This document shows positions 8,324 through 16,760 of a stretch of 64,000 nucleotides of DNA, piece after piece. Positions within the stretch are counted from its first letter, which is position 1. Every line of letters starts with the position of its first letter. Under the pieces are notes generated by a model. It searched no databases. It saw nothing but the letters and a program-made list of their open reading frames with translations, and was not told the origin of the DNA. A program made the translations under genes and the position numbers. This DNA is from Paenibacillus massiliensis subsp. panacisoli DSM 21345 (GTDB lineage: Bacteria; Bacillota; Bacilli; Paenibacillales; Paenibacillaceae): NCBI RefSeq assembly GCF_000426545.1, contig NZ_AUFO01000016.1:62001-126000 (forward strand). Direction: 5' to 3'.

Positions 8324-8602
8324 CTACGTGCGAATATGAGCTGTGATCTCTTCATCCAGATGCAGCGTCAAATCCTCACGATAGGCCCGAATCTGATATT
8401 CGGTATGCACATATCTCAGGATAGCTTCAGTAATGTTGGACTCGACCAGATACTGACTTCTGCCATGAACCCATACTTCAGCAGTGTAGCCTGTGTCCTC
8501 ATCCCAGCTAAGCTCGACCGAAATATCGGTCGGGCTTACTTGCTTGCGTTCAGCCATATGAAGGCAGACCGCATTTATAATTTCATCCATGCTTATAACC
8601 AT
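8324..8602 (-). CDS. yxcD: YxcD family (DUF2653) protein
   Basis: A 92-residue acidic protein matching the YxcD/DUF2653 pattern known from Bacillus: an N-terminal helix MDEIINAVCLHMAERK, then VELSWDEDTGYTAEVWVHGR, and a C-terminal LTLHLDEEITAHI. It has no signal peptide or membrane helix. It lies six bases after the gene for a glycine-rich exported protein on the same strand and is probably cotranscribed with it. The family function is unknown to me. Confidence 0.8.
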   Translation of the reverse strand: MVISMDEIINAVCLHMAERKQVSPTDISVELSWDEDTGYTAEVWVHGRSQYLVESNITEAILRYVHTEYQIRAYREDLTLHLDEEITAHIRT

Positions 8603-8608
8603 AGCTTA

Positions 8609-9064
8609 TCAACGTCCTTGGTGAGAATCATTGACTTTGCGGCGATTTTTGAAGTTGCGATACAGTGCGAATGCAGCTACCACAATCAGATAAATAACGA
8701 GCAGGTTCACTGCAAGACCCAGGATCTCACCCAGTCCACCCATACCAGCGAACAGTCCGCCAAACAGCAAGCCTGCAATACCGCCGATCATCAGGCCCTT
8801 CATGAGTCCGCCACCACCGAACATGCCACCACCCGTAGTACGGTTTGCCGTGTTGGATGCAGCGCCATTCGTGTTGTTCGTGCCGCTGTCGCTCTTGTTG
8901 ACGTTACTGCTGTTGTTGGCTTTGTTAGGTGTCTGCTGGTAACTCTTGACTCCGGATTTGAAGCCGCCTCTTCTAGCATCTGCCGTGGAAGGCGCAGCCA
9001 AGGCAAAGATTAAGGTGAAGGCCATCATAATCATGGTGAATTTTTTAAGTGAGAATGCTTTCAT
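8609..9064 (-). CDS. Glycine-rich exported membrane protein, Tim44-like N-terminal pattern
   Basis: A 151-residue protein with an N-terminal signal or anchor segment (KKFTMIMMAFTLIFALAAPSTADA), then RRGGF, a low-complexity Asn/Ser/Gly linker (residues 40-75), a glycine-rich hydrophobic hairpin (GGGMFGGGGLMKGLMIGGIAGLLFGGLFAGMGGLG) and a C-terminal transmembrane helix (LAVNLLVIYLIVVAAFALY) with a basic tail. The ADARRGGF start resembles bacterial proteins annotated as Tim44-like, but the Tim44 lipid-binding domain itself is missing. A GGAGG site lies about 12 bases before the start. Function unknown; it probably sits in the cell membrane. Confidence 0.7.
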   Translation of the reverse strand: MKAFSLKKFTMIMMAFTLIFALAAPSTADARRGGFKSGVKSYQQTPNKANNSSNVNKSDSGTNNTNGAASNTANRTTGGGMFGGGGLMKGLMIGGIAGLLFGGLFAGMGGLGEILGLAVNLLVIYLIVVAAFALYRNFKNRRKVNDSHQGR

Positions 9065-9307
9065 TAATATCGAATACCTCCATTTAATTTAAATTAATCA
9101 TCTTACTCAGCCGCTTACACATGTTATACGAATCAGCTGGAGAAGGGTTTCAAAAATAATTATTAAAAAAATGATAAATTTATGCGTGTAATACGAACGA
9201 GTAATTCAATGCCTCTTTTGTTAACCGTAGAGTACTAATGTGCTCCGAAATAGTTCTGAATGACAGATCAGCTCGGGAGTGATCAGGTCCAAATTCCGAT
9301 CAAGTTA

Positions 9308-9877
9308 CTAGCTGTTGAGCGTCAAGAACGGATTGTTATCAGCTCTTACATCACCCGTAGCGAGCATGCGAAGCACCATCTGGCACCATTCCAGACCAGC
9401 CTTGGCATTCAAGAGACCCTTCTGCACCAGAATGAAATCGCCGAAGGAAGGGCTGCCGAAGTGCAAATTATCTGTCGGGATGTTCTCCAGAATCTTTTCG
9501 AAATATTGAATGCGTCCTGTAAAATGCCGTTTGCGTTCTTCCAGCATACGGACGGCGCTGCCCTGATCAGCAAGCCATAGACAGAATAGGCGAAGACTCA
9601 GCTCATCCCTCGTAACGGGTGGGGCTGCAGACTCTTGAGTCCATTGCTGCAAAGTATGAATACCTTTGTCTGTAATGGAATACATTTTCTTGTCGGGTTT
9701 GTCCGATTGCTGAATCCAACGGGAGGACAGAAGTCCGTTCTTCTCCATACGTGATAGCAACGGGTAGATCTGACTGTGCTTGGCTTGCCAAAAAGGCTGA
9801 ATCTCCAGCATCAGATCGTAGCCCGAGGATTCCCGTCTAGCGAGCAATCCTAATAAACCATAGGATAGCAAATTCAT
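9308..9877 (-). CDS. PadR family transcriptional regulator
   Basis: A 189-residue PadR-type repressor. It has an N-terminal winged helix (LLSYGLLGLLARRESSGYDLMLEIQPFW, SQIYPLLSRMEKNGLLSSRW, KKMYSITDKGIHTLQQW) and a C-terminal helical dimerisation region (residues 90-175), the layout of subfamily-1 PadR (phenolic acid or multidrug response) proteins. The start has a GGAGA site on the minus strand. No transporter or decarboxylase target is adjacent, so its regulon cannot be assigned from context. Autoregulation is possible (see the ATGT/ACAT palindrome upstream). Confidence 0.9.
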   Translation of the reverse strand: MNLLSYGLLGLLARRESSGYDLMLEIQPFWQAKHSQIYPLLSRMEKNGLLSSRWIQQSDKPDKKMYSITDKGIHTLQQWTQESAAPPVTRDELSLRLFCLWLADQGSAVRMLEERKRHFTGRIQYFEKILENIPTDNLHFGSPSFGDFILVQKGLLNAKAGLEWCQMVLRMLATGDVRADNNPFLTLNS

Positions 9878-9909
9878 ATTGAATAGTCTCCTTCATCCAA
9901 TTTGCGAAC

Positions 9910-9920
9910 ATGTTGTACAT
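9910..9920 (-). promoter_or_regulatory. Possible PadR operator (ATGT-N3-ACAT)
   Basis: ATGTTGTACAT lies 33 bp upstream of the padR-like start codon. PadR proteins commonly bind ATGT/ACAT half sites, usually with wider spacing (about eight bases), so this is weak. The remaining 280 bases up to the carbonic anhydrase gene are AT-rich and hold nothing else convincing except the 16-base repeat copy at 10064-10079 and the terminator at 10152. Confidence 0.25.
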
Positions 9921-10151
9921 TTGAATCGGCGGCTGAGCGGTCTGCTGCATACGAGCAGCCACTTATTTCAGCATTTTGCCCAACCCATTACAGCGCCATC
10001 AAGACAATATATATACGCAAAATATTGAAGTGCACTATAAATATTGTTCTTGAAAATCACGAATTGGATTTATGCAAAAGGCTTATATAAAAGTGTACAC
10101 TGAAACTGTATGGTTTGACAACTTGTGCTCTGAATTGCTTATGTAACAGAA

Positions 10152-10188
10152 AGAGACCGATTCCATATGTTTCCTGAAATCGGTCTCT
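10152..10188 (-). terminator. Rho-independent terminator of the carbonic anhydrase gene
   Basis: An 11-bp perfect stem (AGAGACCGATT with AATCGGTCTCT) around a 15-base loop, located 17 bases after the minus-strand stop codon. On the minus strand a short T-rich stretch follows the stem. Confidence 0.75.
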
Positions 10189-10204
10189 CAAGTGCAGAGG
10201 GAAC

Positions 10205-10783
10205 TTATGCTTTTTCCTGCTTATAACCGTCTACTACTAAGGTAAGCTCACCTGTCTCTGGGTGAATAATCATGCCATGCACGGGCACTTCCGCAGGTAG
10301 TAACGGATGGTTCTTGATGACTCCCACAGTGCTTGTCACGCCTTCTGTGACATTTTCGAAGCCGCGTAGCCATTTCTTAAGCTTGATACCTGAATTTTCT
10401 AGCGTACTTAGGACCTCTTGTGATATTCCGCGCTCCAGCATGTGTCCGATCATGACATCTGAGTTCAAAGCAGCCATGCCGCATTCGTGATGTCCGACAA
10501 CAACGACTTCATCGGCGCCCAGCTCATAGATGGCTACCAGCACGCTCCGCATGACACTTCCGAAGGGTTGAGAGATGATCGCTCCGGCATTCTTGATGAC
10601 TTTAACGTCTCCGTTACGAAAATTCATAGCACTATGCAGCAACTCTACCAAACGGGTGTCCATACAAGTGATTAACACCATTTTTTTGTTGGGGAATTTG
10701 CCAGTCTTGAAGCTCTCGTATTCTCTTTTTTCCACGAAGGCTTTGTTATGTTCTAGTATTTGCTGGATCTGATTCACGTTCAT
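10205..10783 (-). CDS. ytiB: Beta-carbonic anhydrase (YtiB type)
   Basis: A 192-residue beta-class carbonic anhydrase, which interconverts CO2 and bicarbonate. Zinc ligands Cys40 (in ITCMDTR), His98 and Cys101 (in VVGHHECGM) and the catalytic Asp42/Arg44 pair are all present. Length and the motif NFRNGDVKVIKNAGA match B. subtilis YtiB. No signal peptide is present, so it is cytosolic. It is monocistronic, with its own terminator and an upstream gap of 140 bases from the divergent carboxypeptidase gene. Confidence 0.93.
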   Translation of the reverse strand: MNVNQIQQILEHNKAFVEKREYESFKTGKFPNKKMVLITCMDTRLVELLHSAMNFRNGDVKVIKNAGAIISQPFGSVMRSVLVAIYELGADEVVVVGHHECGMAALNSDVMIGHMLERGISQEVLSTLENSGIKLKKWLRGFENVTEGVTSTVGVIKNHPLLPAEVPVHGMIIHPETGELTLVVDGYKQEKA

Positions 10784-10925
10784 TCCTCCTACGTTTGCAA
10801 GTGATCTTAAAGCGGTAAATTGCTTATTTCAAAATTTAGCTTTTGAAGCGGAATTGAATTTGATTATACGTAACTATAGAATTATCATCAAGTAGTAAGC
10901 AAAAAAATGAAATGAGGTGGATAAC

Positions 10926-12443
10926 ATGGCACAAGCACCAGCTGAGCGGCTCGAAGAGCTGAAGGAACTGGTTCGCAAGATTAAAAGCTATGTGGAGGCA
11001 ATCGGACTCATGCATTGGGATCTAAGAACGGGAGCTCCCCGCAAAGGAGTTGATATCCGCTCGCAGACGATCGGAATGCTCACTACAGAATGCTTCAAAC
11101 TGCAGGTATCGCCACAGATGGGCGAGCTGCTGAAGTATTTTGCAGATCCAGGAATCATGGCAGATCTTAGCGATACAGATCGACGACTGATTGAAGAATG
11201 CCGTACAGAATATGAGCGTAATCTTTCCGTTCCGGCGGACAAGATCAAGGAGTACAGCATTCTCGCTGCGCAATCCGAGAGCTATTGGGAAGAAGCGAAG
11301 GCTAATAACGATTTTGCTGGCTTTGAACCTTACCTTACGAAGATTGTAGCCTTCAAGCAGGAATTTATTGAATACTGGGGCGTGAAGGCTACTCGTTATG
11401 ATACGTTGCTGGATATGTACGAGCCTGAGCTGACGGTTGCGAAGTTGGACGATGTGTTCGGAAGGCTTAAGAAAAGACTGGTACCACTATTGGAGCGTAT
11501 TCAGGCATCTCCGCACCAGCCGACACACGATTTCTTACATAAGGACTATGATGTCAAGCAGCAAGAAGCATTCGGACTGTTCCTGCTCAAGGAAATGGGC
11601 TACGACTTCGAAGCGGGACGACTTGATGAGAGTGTGCATCCTTTTGCTACTGGACTGAATCCGGGGGATGTTCGCATCACGACTCACTACATGCCGAATG
11701 ATGTCCTCAGTGCGATCTTCAGTTCTCTCCATGAAGGAGGGCATGCGCTGTATGAGCAAAATATCTCGCAGGAGCTGGCAGGTACGCTGCTGGCTGAAGG
11801 AACCTCGATGGGGATTCACGAATCGCAGTCCCGTCTATGGGAAAACATGATTGGCCGAAGCAAACCATTCTGGCAGCGCTACTATAACGATCTGCAGAAG
11901 CATTTCCCAGAGCAATTGAAGGACGTGACGATGGAGCAGTTCTATCTGGCGGTAAATCGGGTGGAGAATTCCTTGATCCGGATTGAAGCCGATGAATTGA
12001 CCTATAACCTTCATATTATTATCCGTTATGAGATCGAGAAGATGCTGTTCAACGAAGGTCTTGAGGTCAGTAAGCTACCAGAAGTATGGAATGAGAAGTA
12101 TAAAGCGTATCTGGGGCTCACACCTCCAAGCAACAGCCAGGGAGTGCTACAGGATGTACATTGGTCTGGCGGTGACTTTGGATACTTCGCATCGTATTCG
12201 CTAGGAAATATGTATGCCGCACAAATTTTGGCGACGCTGCGTAAGGAAATGCCAGAATTCAATCAATATATCGCACGTGGTGAGCTGCTGCCCATCAAGG
12301 AGTGGCTGACGGATAAAATTTATGTGTACGGCAAGAGCCGCACGCCTTCCGAATTAATTGAAGCCATTACAGGTGAAGAATTGAATCCGGATTATCTGGC
12401 TGATTATCTGGAGCAGAAGTATACAGAGATTTATAAGCTCTAG
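10926..12443 (+). CDS. Carboxypeptidase Taq (M32 family metallocarboxypeptidase)
   Basis: A 505-residue M32 zinc carboxypeptidase. The HEXXH zinc motif appears as LHEGGHALYEQ around residue 275, followed by the family motif GTSMGIHESQSRLWEN with the third ligand Glu and by RIEADELTYNLHIIIRYEIEK. Length is typical. The frame is open from a GTG at 10917, but AATGAGGTGG (10911-10920) points to ATG 10926, five bases downstream. The enzyme is cytosolic and trims C-terminal residues from peptides. It stands alone and is followed by a terminator. Confidence 0.93.
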   Translation: MAQAPAERLEELKELVRKIKSYVEAIGLMHWDLRTGAPRKGVDIRSQTIGMLTTECFKLQVSPQMGELLKYFADPGIMADLSDTDRRLIEECRTEYERNLSVPADKIKEYSILAAQSESYWEEAKANNDFAGFEPYLTKIVAFKQEFIEYWGVKATRYDTLLDMYEPELTVAKLDDVFGRLKKRLVPLLERIQASPHQPTHDFLHKDYDVKQQEAFGLFLLKEMGYDFEAGRLDESVHPFATGLNPGDVRITTHYMPNDVLSAIFSSLHEGGHALYEQNISQELAGTLLAEGTSMGIHESQSRLWENMIGRSKPFWQRYYNDLQKHFPEQLKDVTMEQFYLAVNRVENSLIRIEADELTYNLHIIIRYEIEKMLFNEGLEVSKLPEVWNEKYKAYLGLTPPSNSQGVLQDVHWSGGDFGYFASYSLGNMYAAQILATLRKEMPEFNQYIARGELLPIKEWLTDKIYVYGKSRTPSELIEAITGEELNPDYLADYLEQKYTEIYKL

Positions 12444-12558
12444 TCGGAATTGATCAGACTTGTGATAGTTCCAAACGATAACGATAGCATGCTGCTATGC
12501 TTCCCTCAGTTAATCAGCAACACGGGATAACCCCGTTCATCATGGCTGCATGTAGCAG

Positions 12559-12581
12559 GCCCTCCCAAGGAGGGCTTTTTT
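12559..12581 (+). terminator. Rho-independent terminator after carboxypeptidase gene
   Basis: A compact 7-bp GC-rich stem (GCCCTCC / GGAGGGC) with a 3-base loop and a run of seven T, about 115 bases after the stop. The rest of the 367-base gap to the next gene (12444-12810) shows no riboswitch that I recognise. In particular no thiamine (TPP) box precedes the importer. Confidence 0.85.
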
Positions 12582-12810
12582 GTCGTTATCGCTGCGCGAA
12601 GCTTGCCCCAGTAGCAGGAGACATTGTTGCACAGTTTGCGACTTTAAGCACTCAGATAACCCCTATCGACACGAATGAATAGATAATGTAGTAAGTGTAG
12701 AGAAGCGGGTGTTAACTTCGTAAGGTCTGTTGTGCGATGTACGATTAACCATTCCAAAGGGGTCTGCATAGTTATATAGAAAGATTGAAGGTGAATTGGG
12801 AGGAATGGGG

Positions 12811-13812
12811 ATGAGAACAGCCGGCTGGATCAAGACGGGAATGGCAGCAGTGCTGTGCGGGCTATTGCTCGGTGGCTGCGTGCCAAAGCAGCAAGGGATC
12901 GAGATACAACTAGGCGAGGTTGCGCGGACAATATTCTATGCACCGCAATATGTGGCACTGAGTCAGGGCTTTTTTGAAGAAGAGGGGCTGAATGTAGAGC
13001 TTACGACGATTCCCGGAGGGGATAAATCCATGACAGCTCTATTATCCAATCAATCGGATATTGCGCTGATCGGAGCAGAGACCTCTATATATGTAGCGCA
13101 GCAGGGTACAGAGGACCCTGTCATGAACTTTGCACAGCTGACACAGACGGATGGGACCTTCCTGTTCGCGCGACATGCTGAAGGGCCCTTCGATTGGAAC
13201 TCCCTGGTAGGGTCCAAGTTTTTGGGTCAACGCAAAGGCGGCATGCCGCAAATGGCGGGAGAATTTACATTGCGTAAGCAGGGGATTGATCCCCATCAGG
13301 ATATGGAACTGATTCAGAACATAGATTTTGCCAATATCGCTTCGGCGTTCGCTTCAGGCACTGGCGATTATGTGCAGCTGTTCGAGCCGCAGGCTTCGAT
13401 CTTTGAGCAGGAGGGCCGAGGCAAGGTGGTTGCTTCCTTCGGGGAAGAGAGTGGACACTTACCGTATACGGTCTACATGGCTAAGCAGAGTTATATGAAG
13501 AAACATCCCGAGGCCATTCAGAAATTCACGAATGCAGTACACAAAGCCCAGCTGTGGGTAGACACCCATACAGCAGAGGAGATTGCCGAAGCGATCCTGC
13601 CATTCTTCAAGGATACTGACAAAGCAATTGTGGTCAGCAGTGTCAAACGGTACAAGGAGCAGGGGACATACGCCGTTAGCCCGGAAATTGACGAAGCAGA
13701 GTGGAATAATCTGCTGGATGTGCTGGACGGGGCTGGAGAGCTTCAGCGTCGGGTACCACTTACCGAGATTGTAGACAACAGTCATGCGCTACAAGCCGCT
13801 TCGACCGAATAA
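12811..13812 (+). CDS. ABC transporter substrate-binding lipoprotein, NitT/TauT (NMT1/THI5-like) family
   Basis: A 333-residue binding protein with a lipoprotein signal (lipobox LLGGC near residue 18). The NMT1-like core is visible: FYAPQYVALSQGFFEEEGLNVEL, GDKSMTALLSNQSDIALIGAE and MAKQSYMKKHPEAIQKFTNAVHKA. This family feeds nitrate, sulfonate, taurine, aliphatic amine or pyrimidine-precursor importers. The frame extends upstream through TTG 12796 and ATG 12805, but GGGAGGA at 12798-12804 fits ATG 12811. ATPase and permease genes follow directly, completing an importer. The substrate cannot be decided: no tau, ssu or thi catabolic genes are adjacent. Confidence 0.9.
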   Translation: MRTAGWIKTGMAAVLCGLLLGGCVPKQQGIEIQLGEVARTIFYAPQYVALSQGFFEEEGLNVELTTIPGGDKSMTALLSNQSDIALIGAETSIYVAQQGTEDPVMNFAQLTQTDGTFLFARHAEGPFDWNSLVGSKFLGQRKGGMPQMAGEFTLRKQGIDPHQDMELIQNIDFANIASAFASGTGDYVQLFEPQASIFEQEGRGKVVASFGEESGHLPYTVYMAKQSYMKKHPEAIQKFTNAVHKAQLWVDTHTAEEIAEAILPFFKDTDKAIVVSSVKRYKEQGTYAVSPEIDEAEWNNLLDVLDGAGELQRRVPLTEIVDNSHALQAASTE

Positions 13813-13839
13813 ATCATCGCTGAAAGGGGGCGACCTGCC

Positions 13840-14616
13840 TTGAACCGAATAGTAGAGCTCAGACATGTGACTCATGTATATGTGACGGATCGTGAGGCCT
13901 CTCTGGCGGTAGAGGACTTGAATCTATCGGTCGCTGCCGGCGAATTCATCAGTCTTGTAGGCCCCAGCGGATGTGGCAAGACGACTATACTATCCATGAT
14001 TGCGGGTCTGCTGCAGCCAACTACGGGGGAGGTCCTGCTCCGCGGAAAGGCGGTAGAGGGCCCTAGCAGCATGGTTGGGTATATGCTGCAGCAGGACTAT
14101 TTATTTCCCTGGCGAACGATTCTTGATAATGCGCTGCTGGGCTTCGAATTGAATGGCCGTGTGGACGAGGAAGCGAAGGAACGGGCACAGCTCCTGCTGC
14201 GTGGCATGGGACTGGGTGGTACAGAGCAGCTGTACCCATCGCAGCTGTCCGGTGGGATGAGGCAGCGTGTGGCACTGGTGCGAACACTTGCGACCAACCC
14301 CAGCCTTCTGCTCCTGGATGAGCCGTTCTCGGCTCTGGATTATCAGACGAAGCTGCAGCTGGAGGATTTGATTGCCGAGACGCTCCGCGAACGGGGCAAG
14401 ACAGCGATTCTGGTCACGCATGATCTGGCGGAGGCGATCGCAGTCAGTGATCGTGTCCTTGTATTGGGCCGAAATCCTGGTCATCTTCGACGCATGTTCC
14501 GGGTACCGGCGCAGATTCGCGACACACAACCGTTTTATGCCAGGGAGCAGCCGGGCTTTAACGAGCTGTTCCACGAAATCTGGGCCGAGCTGGAAGACTC
14601 GGGCGGAAGGGAGTGA
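13840..14616 (+). CDS. ABC transporter ATP-binding protein, NitT/TauT (SsuB/TauB) family
   Basis: A 258-residue ATPase with Walker A GPSGCGKTT, Q-loop QQDYLFPW, signature LSGGMRQRVALVRTL, Walker B LLLLDEPFSALD and switch histidine VTHDLAEAI. The LFPWRT sequence after the Q-loop and the PGH segment near the C-terminus are typical of SsuB/TauB relatives. The start is TTG 13840, supported by GAAAGGGGG nine bases before it. It lies 27 bases after the binding-protein gene and very near the permease gene, so the three form one operon. Confidence 0.92.
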   Translation: MNRIVELRHVTHVYVTDREASLAVEDLNLSVAAGEFISLVGPSGCGKTTILSMIAGLLQPTTGEVLLRGKAVEGPSSMVGYMLQQDYLFPWRTILDNALLGFELNGRVDEEAKERAQLLLRGMGLGGTEQLYPSQLSGGMRQRVALVRTLATNPSLLLLDEPFSALDYQTKLQLEDLIAETLRERGKTAILVTHDLAEAIAVSDRVLVLGRNPGHLRRMFRVPAQIRDTQPFYAREQPGFNELFHEIWAELEDSGGRE

Positions 14617-14621
14617 CAGAT

Positions 14622-15452
14622 ATGGAGAAATCCGTTGTGAAGCGGGATTCATCCTGGCTGAAGACTCTGCACCGGGAGCATCTGAGACGTAGTCGACAGT
14701 TAGCCCGACGTGTGCTGTCCGTGCAGCTCGTAATATTATTTGCATCCCTTGCCCTATGGGAGATCGCGGCTCGACTGCGCTGGATTGATGTACTGCTGTT
14801 CAGCTACCCTACCAAGGTGGTGCTTCAGATTGTCGGTGATGCACTCAGCGGCGAGCTCTGGGGTCATCTGGGCGTGACTGTCGGGGAGACCATCGCAGGC
14901 TTCTTGCTGGGAACACTACTCGGGACGCTGCTAGCAGTGCTCATTTGGTGGTCACCTTTCCTCTCCAGAGTGCTGGACCCGTACATGGTTGTATTTAACA
15001 GCATGCCCAAGGTGGCTCTTGGTCCGATATTTATAGTTATGTTTGGAGCAGGCTTCATGGCCATTCTGATGACGACATTGTCCATTACGGTCATCGTGAC
15101 AACGCTTGTCGTGTACAACAGCTTTCGGGAAGTCAATGATCATTACATTAAGGTGGTCAGGACACTTGGGGGAAGCAAGCGCGATATTTTTGCCAAGGTC
15201 ATCCTGCCCGCCTCTTTTCCTACCATTATCTCTTCACTCAAGGTGAATGTGGGTATGGCATGGGTTGGTGTCATCGTAGGTGAATTCCTGACAGCCAAGA
15301 GCGGGCTAGGATATTTGATTATTTATGGCTTTCAGGTGTTTAATTTCACGTTGGTGATGTCCAGTCTGCTGATTATTTCGGTGGTAGCTACGTTGATGTA
15401 TCAAGGGGTCGCCTTTCTGGAGCGCAAGCTGCTGGCGGGCAGGCCACAATGA
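14622..15452 (+). CDS. ABC transporter permease, NitT/TauT (SsuC/TauC) family
   Basis: A 276-residue inner-membrane permease with about six helices and a BPD-type EAA loop (EVNDHYIKVVRTLGGSKRDIFAKVILP) that contacts the ATPase. The N-terminus is unusually long and basic before the first helix (LSVQLVILFASLALWEIAA). The frame reaches a GTG at 14613 overlapping the ATPase gene, but GGAAGGGAG at 14605-14613 favours ATG 14622. It is the third gene of the importer operon and is followed by a terminator-like hairpin. Confidence 0.9.
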   Translation: MEKSVVKRDSSWLKTLHREHLRRSRQLARRVLSVQLVILFASLALWEIAARLRWIDVLLFSYPTKVVLQIVGDALSGELWGHLGVTVGETIAGFLLGTLLGTLLAVLIWWSPFLSRVLDPYMVVFNSMPKVALGPIFIVMFGAGFMAILMTTLSITVIVTTLVVYNSFREVNDHYIKVVRTLGGSKRDIFAKVILPASFPTIISSLKVNVGMAWVGVIVGEFLTAKSGLGYLIIYGFQVFNFTLVMSSLLIISVVATLMYQGVAFLERKLLAGRPQ

Positions 15453-15482
15453 TGAACCATAATCACGGGCATAGGTTGGTCA

Positions 15483-15528
15483 TAAGAGAGGGGTTCCAGG
15501 AGGCTATATCCTGAGAAGTCCTCTTTTT
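15483..15528 (+). terminator. Probable terminator after ABC importer operon
   Basis: An imperfect stem (AAGAGAGGGGTTC against GAAGTCCTCTT, with a bulge and G-T pairs) holds a perfect inner CAGGA/TCCTG helix and is followed by five T. It lies about 30 bases after the permease stop. Confidence 0.55.
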
Positions 15529-15666
15529 GTTAGCACCGGCTGAGTGATCGTTACGCATAGAACTAATGCTGATATGAGATTATAGTCATGAAAATAGCGA
15601 ATGTGTTATTTCTAAAAAAATGATGTATGATGAAAATGCATCAAAATGACTTTCAGAAGGGATTAT

Positions 15667-16653
15667 GTGAATGGCATGGGTTTTCGGGTGATTAAGACAG
15701 CGATTGCAGCGCTAATGGCTGTCCTCATCGCAGACGGTCTCGGAGTACATGGAGCGACTTCGGCCGGGTTGCTGGCGATATTGGGGGTGGACGTAACCCG
15801 TAAAAGGAGTATCCGCTCTATTTCGGCCCGATTTTTTGCATCGGTGGTAGGCCTTTTGTTTGCAAGCGTACTCTTTCTCTTGTTTGGTCTTCATTACTGG
15901 GTGCTGGCGCTATATATTTTGACTGCCTTCCCGATCATTGTAAGGGCTGGTTTCAAGGAAGGGATTGTAACAGGCTCGGTTGTCGTCTTCCGAGTGTTCA
16001 GCGAAGGGGTCGTGGACACGCATACACTGCTGACCCAGCTGTACCTTCTGCTCATTGGACTGGGCTCGGCAATGGTTGTGAATCTGATCTACATGCCCCG
16101 TACGGATAATACGATGCTGGAGATTCGGCATCATATTGACGAGACATTCTCCGTTATCTTCAGTAATATCTCTCGGACATTGCGCGAGCCTGGCTTCGTC
16201 TGGAATGGTCAGGAGATTATTGATGCTGAGATGGCGATTGCCAAGGGGATCACGGAGGCTGGACGTTCTCTGGAGAATCAGGTGATTAATCCGAAAGAGG
16301 ATTGGAAGATCTATTTCTATATGCGAAAGCAGCAGCTGGAATCCATTCAATATATGCTTCAGCTTGTCTCGCAGATGTACGAGCATATGCCACAGGGCGA
16401 CCTGATGGCTGAATTGTTCGAGCAGCTCAGTAAGGATGTCCTCACGGAGCACTATACCGGAAGAACAGAGAAGCTATCCGAACTGGTAGGGAACAAGTTC
16501 AAGGAAATGGAGTTGCCTAATTCACGTGAGGAGTTCGAGGTCCGCTCGGCTATTTTGCAGCTGAACCGCGAGCTGGAGCGTTTTTTGAAGATAGCCAAAA
16601 AGGATAAGGCTCCTGCTCCAACAGAGCATCGCGCTTCTCCTTTTCCTTCCTAA
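15667..16653 (+). CDS. Aromatic acid exporter family (ArAE/FUSC, DUF939) membrane protein
   Basis: A protein of about 328 residues. The N-terminal half has four to five transmembrane helices (IKTAIAALMAVLIADGLG, FFASVVGLLFASVLFLLFGLHYW, LYLLLIGLGSAMVVNLIYMP). The cytosolic C-terminal half is helical (residues 160-310). This is the layout of Bacillus DUF939/YqjA-type proteins, distant relatives of the aromatic acid efflux protein AaeB. Start choice is uncertain. The frame opens at ATG 15646 without a ribosome site; AGAAGGG at 15655-15661 fits GTG 15667 best; ATG 15676 is also possible and aligns with the usual family start. Function in Firmicutes is not established. Confidence 0.8.
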   Translation: MNGMGFRVIKTAIAALMAVLIADGLGVHGATSAGLLAILGVDVTRKRSIRSISARFFASVVGLLFASVLFLLFGLHYWVLALYILTAFPIIVRAGFKEGIVTGSVVVFRVFSEGVVDTHTLLTQLYLLLIGLGSAMVVNLIYMPRTDNTMLEIRHHIDETFSVIFSNISRTLREPGFVWNGQEIIDAEMAIAKGITEAGRSLENQVINPKEDWKIYFYMRKQQLESIQYMLQLVSQMYEHMPQGDLMAELFEQLSKDVLTEHYTGRTEKLSELVGNKFKEMELPNSREEFEVRSAILQLNRELERFLKIAKKDKAPAPTEHRASPFPS

Positions 16654-16699
16654 GAGTGCTTCCAGATAAATAATCTCATTTTCTCTATATCTATTTACT

Positions 16700-16727
16700 C
16701 AACATTCGCCCACATCCTGCATACATA
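16700..16727 (+). promoter_or_regulatory. Candidate sporulation (sigma-E type) promoter of cotE
   Basis: CATACATA at 16720-16727 resembles the sigma-E/sigma-K -10 consensus (CATACA-T). CAACATT at 16700-16706 is a partial -35 match with a 13-bp spacer. In B. subtilis cotE is transcribed from sigma-E and sigma-K promoters, which makes this reading reasonable. The element matches are imperfect. Confidence 0.45.
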
Positions 16728-16760
16728 TGTATGGAATGATTGTATGGAGGAGGTTCAAGA

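Noticed and set aside
9902-10090. Plus-strand ORF of 62 codons upstream of padR
   Set aside because: No ribosome site and no similarity recognised; it covers the likely padR promoter region.
12582-12810. Thiamine (TPP) riboswitch before the NMT1/THI5-like binding protein
   Set aside because: The CTGAGA and ACCTGATCTGG-type core elements are missing.
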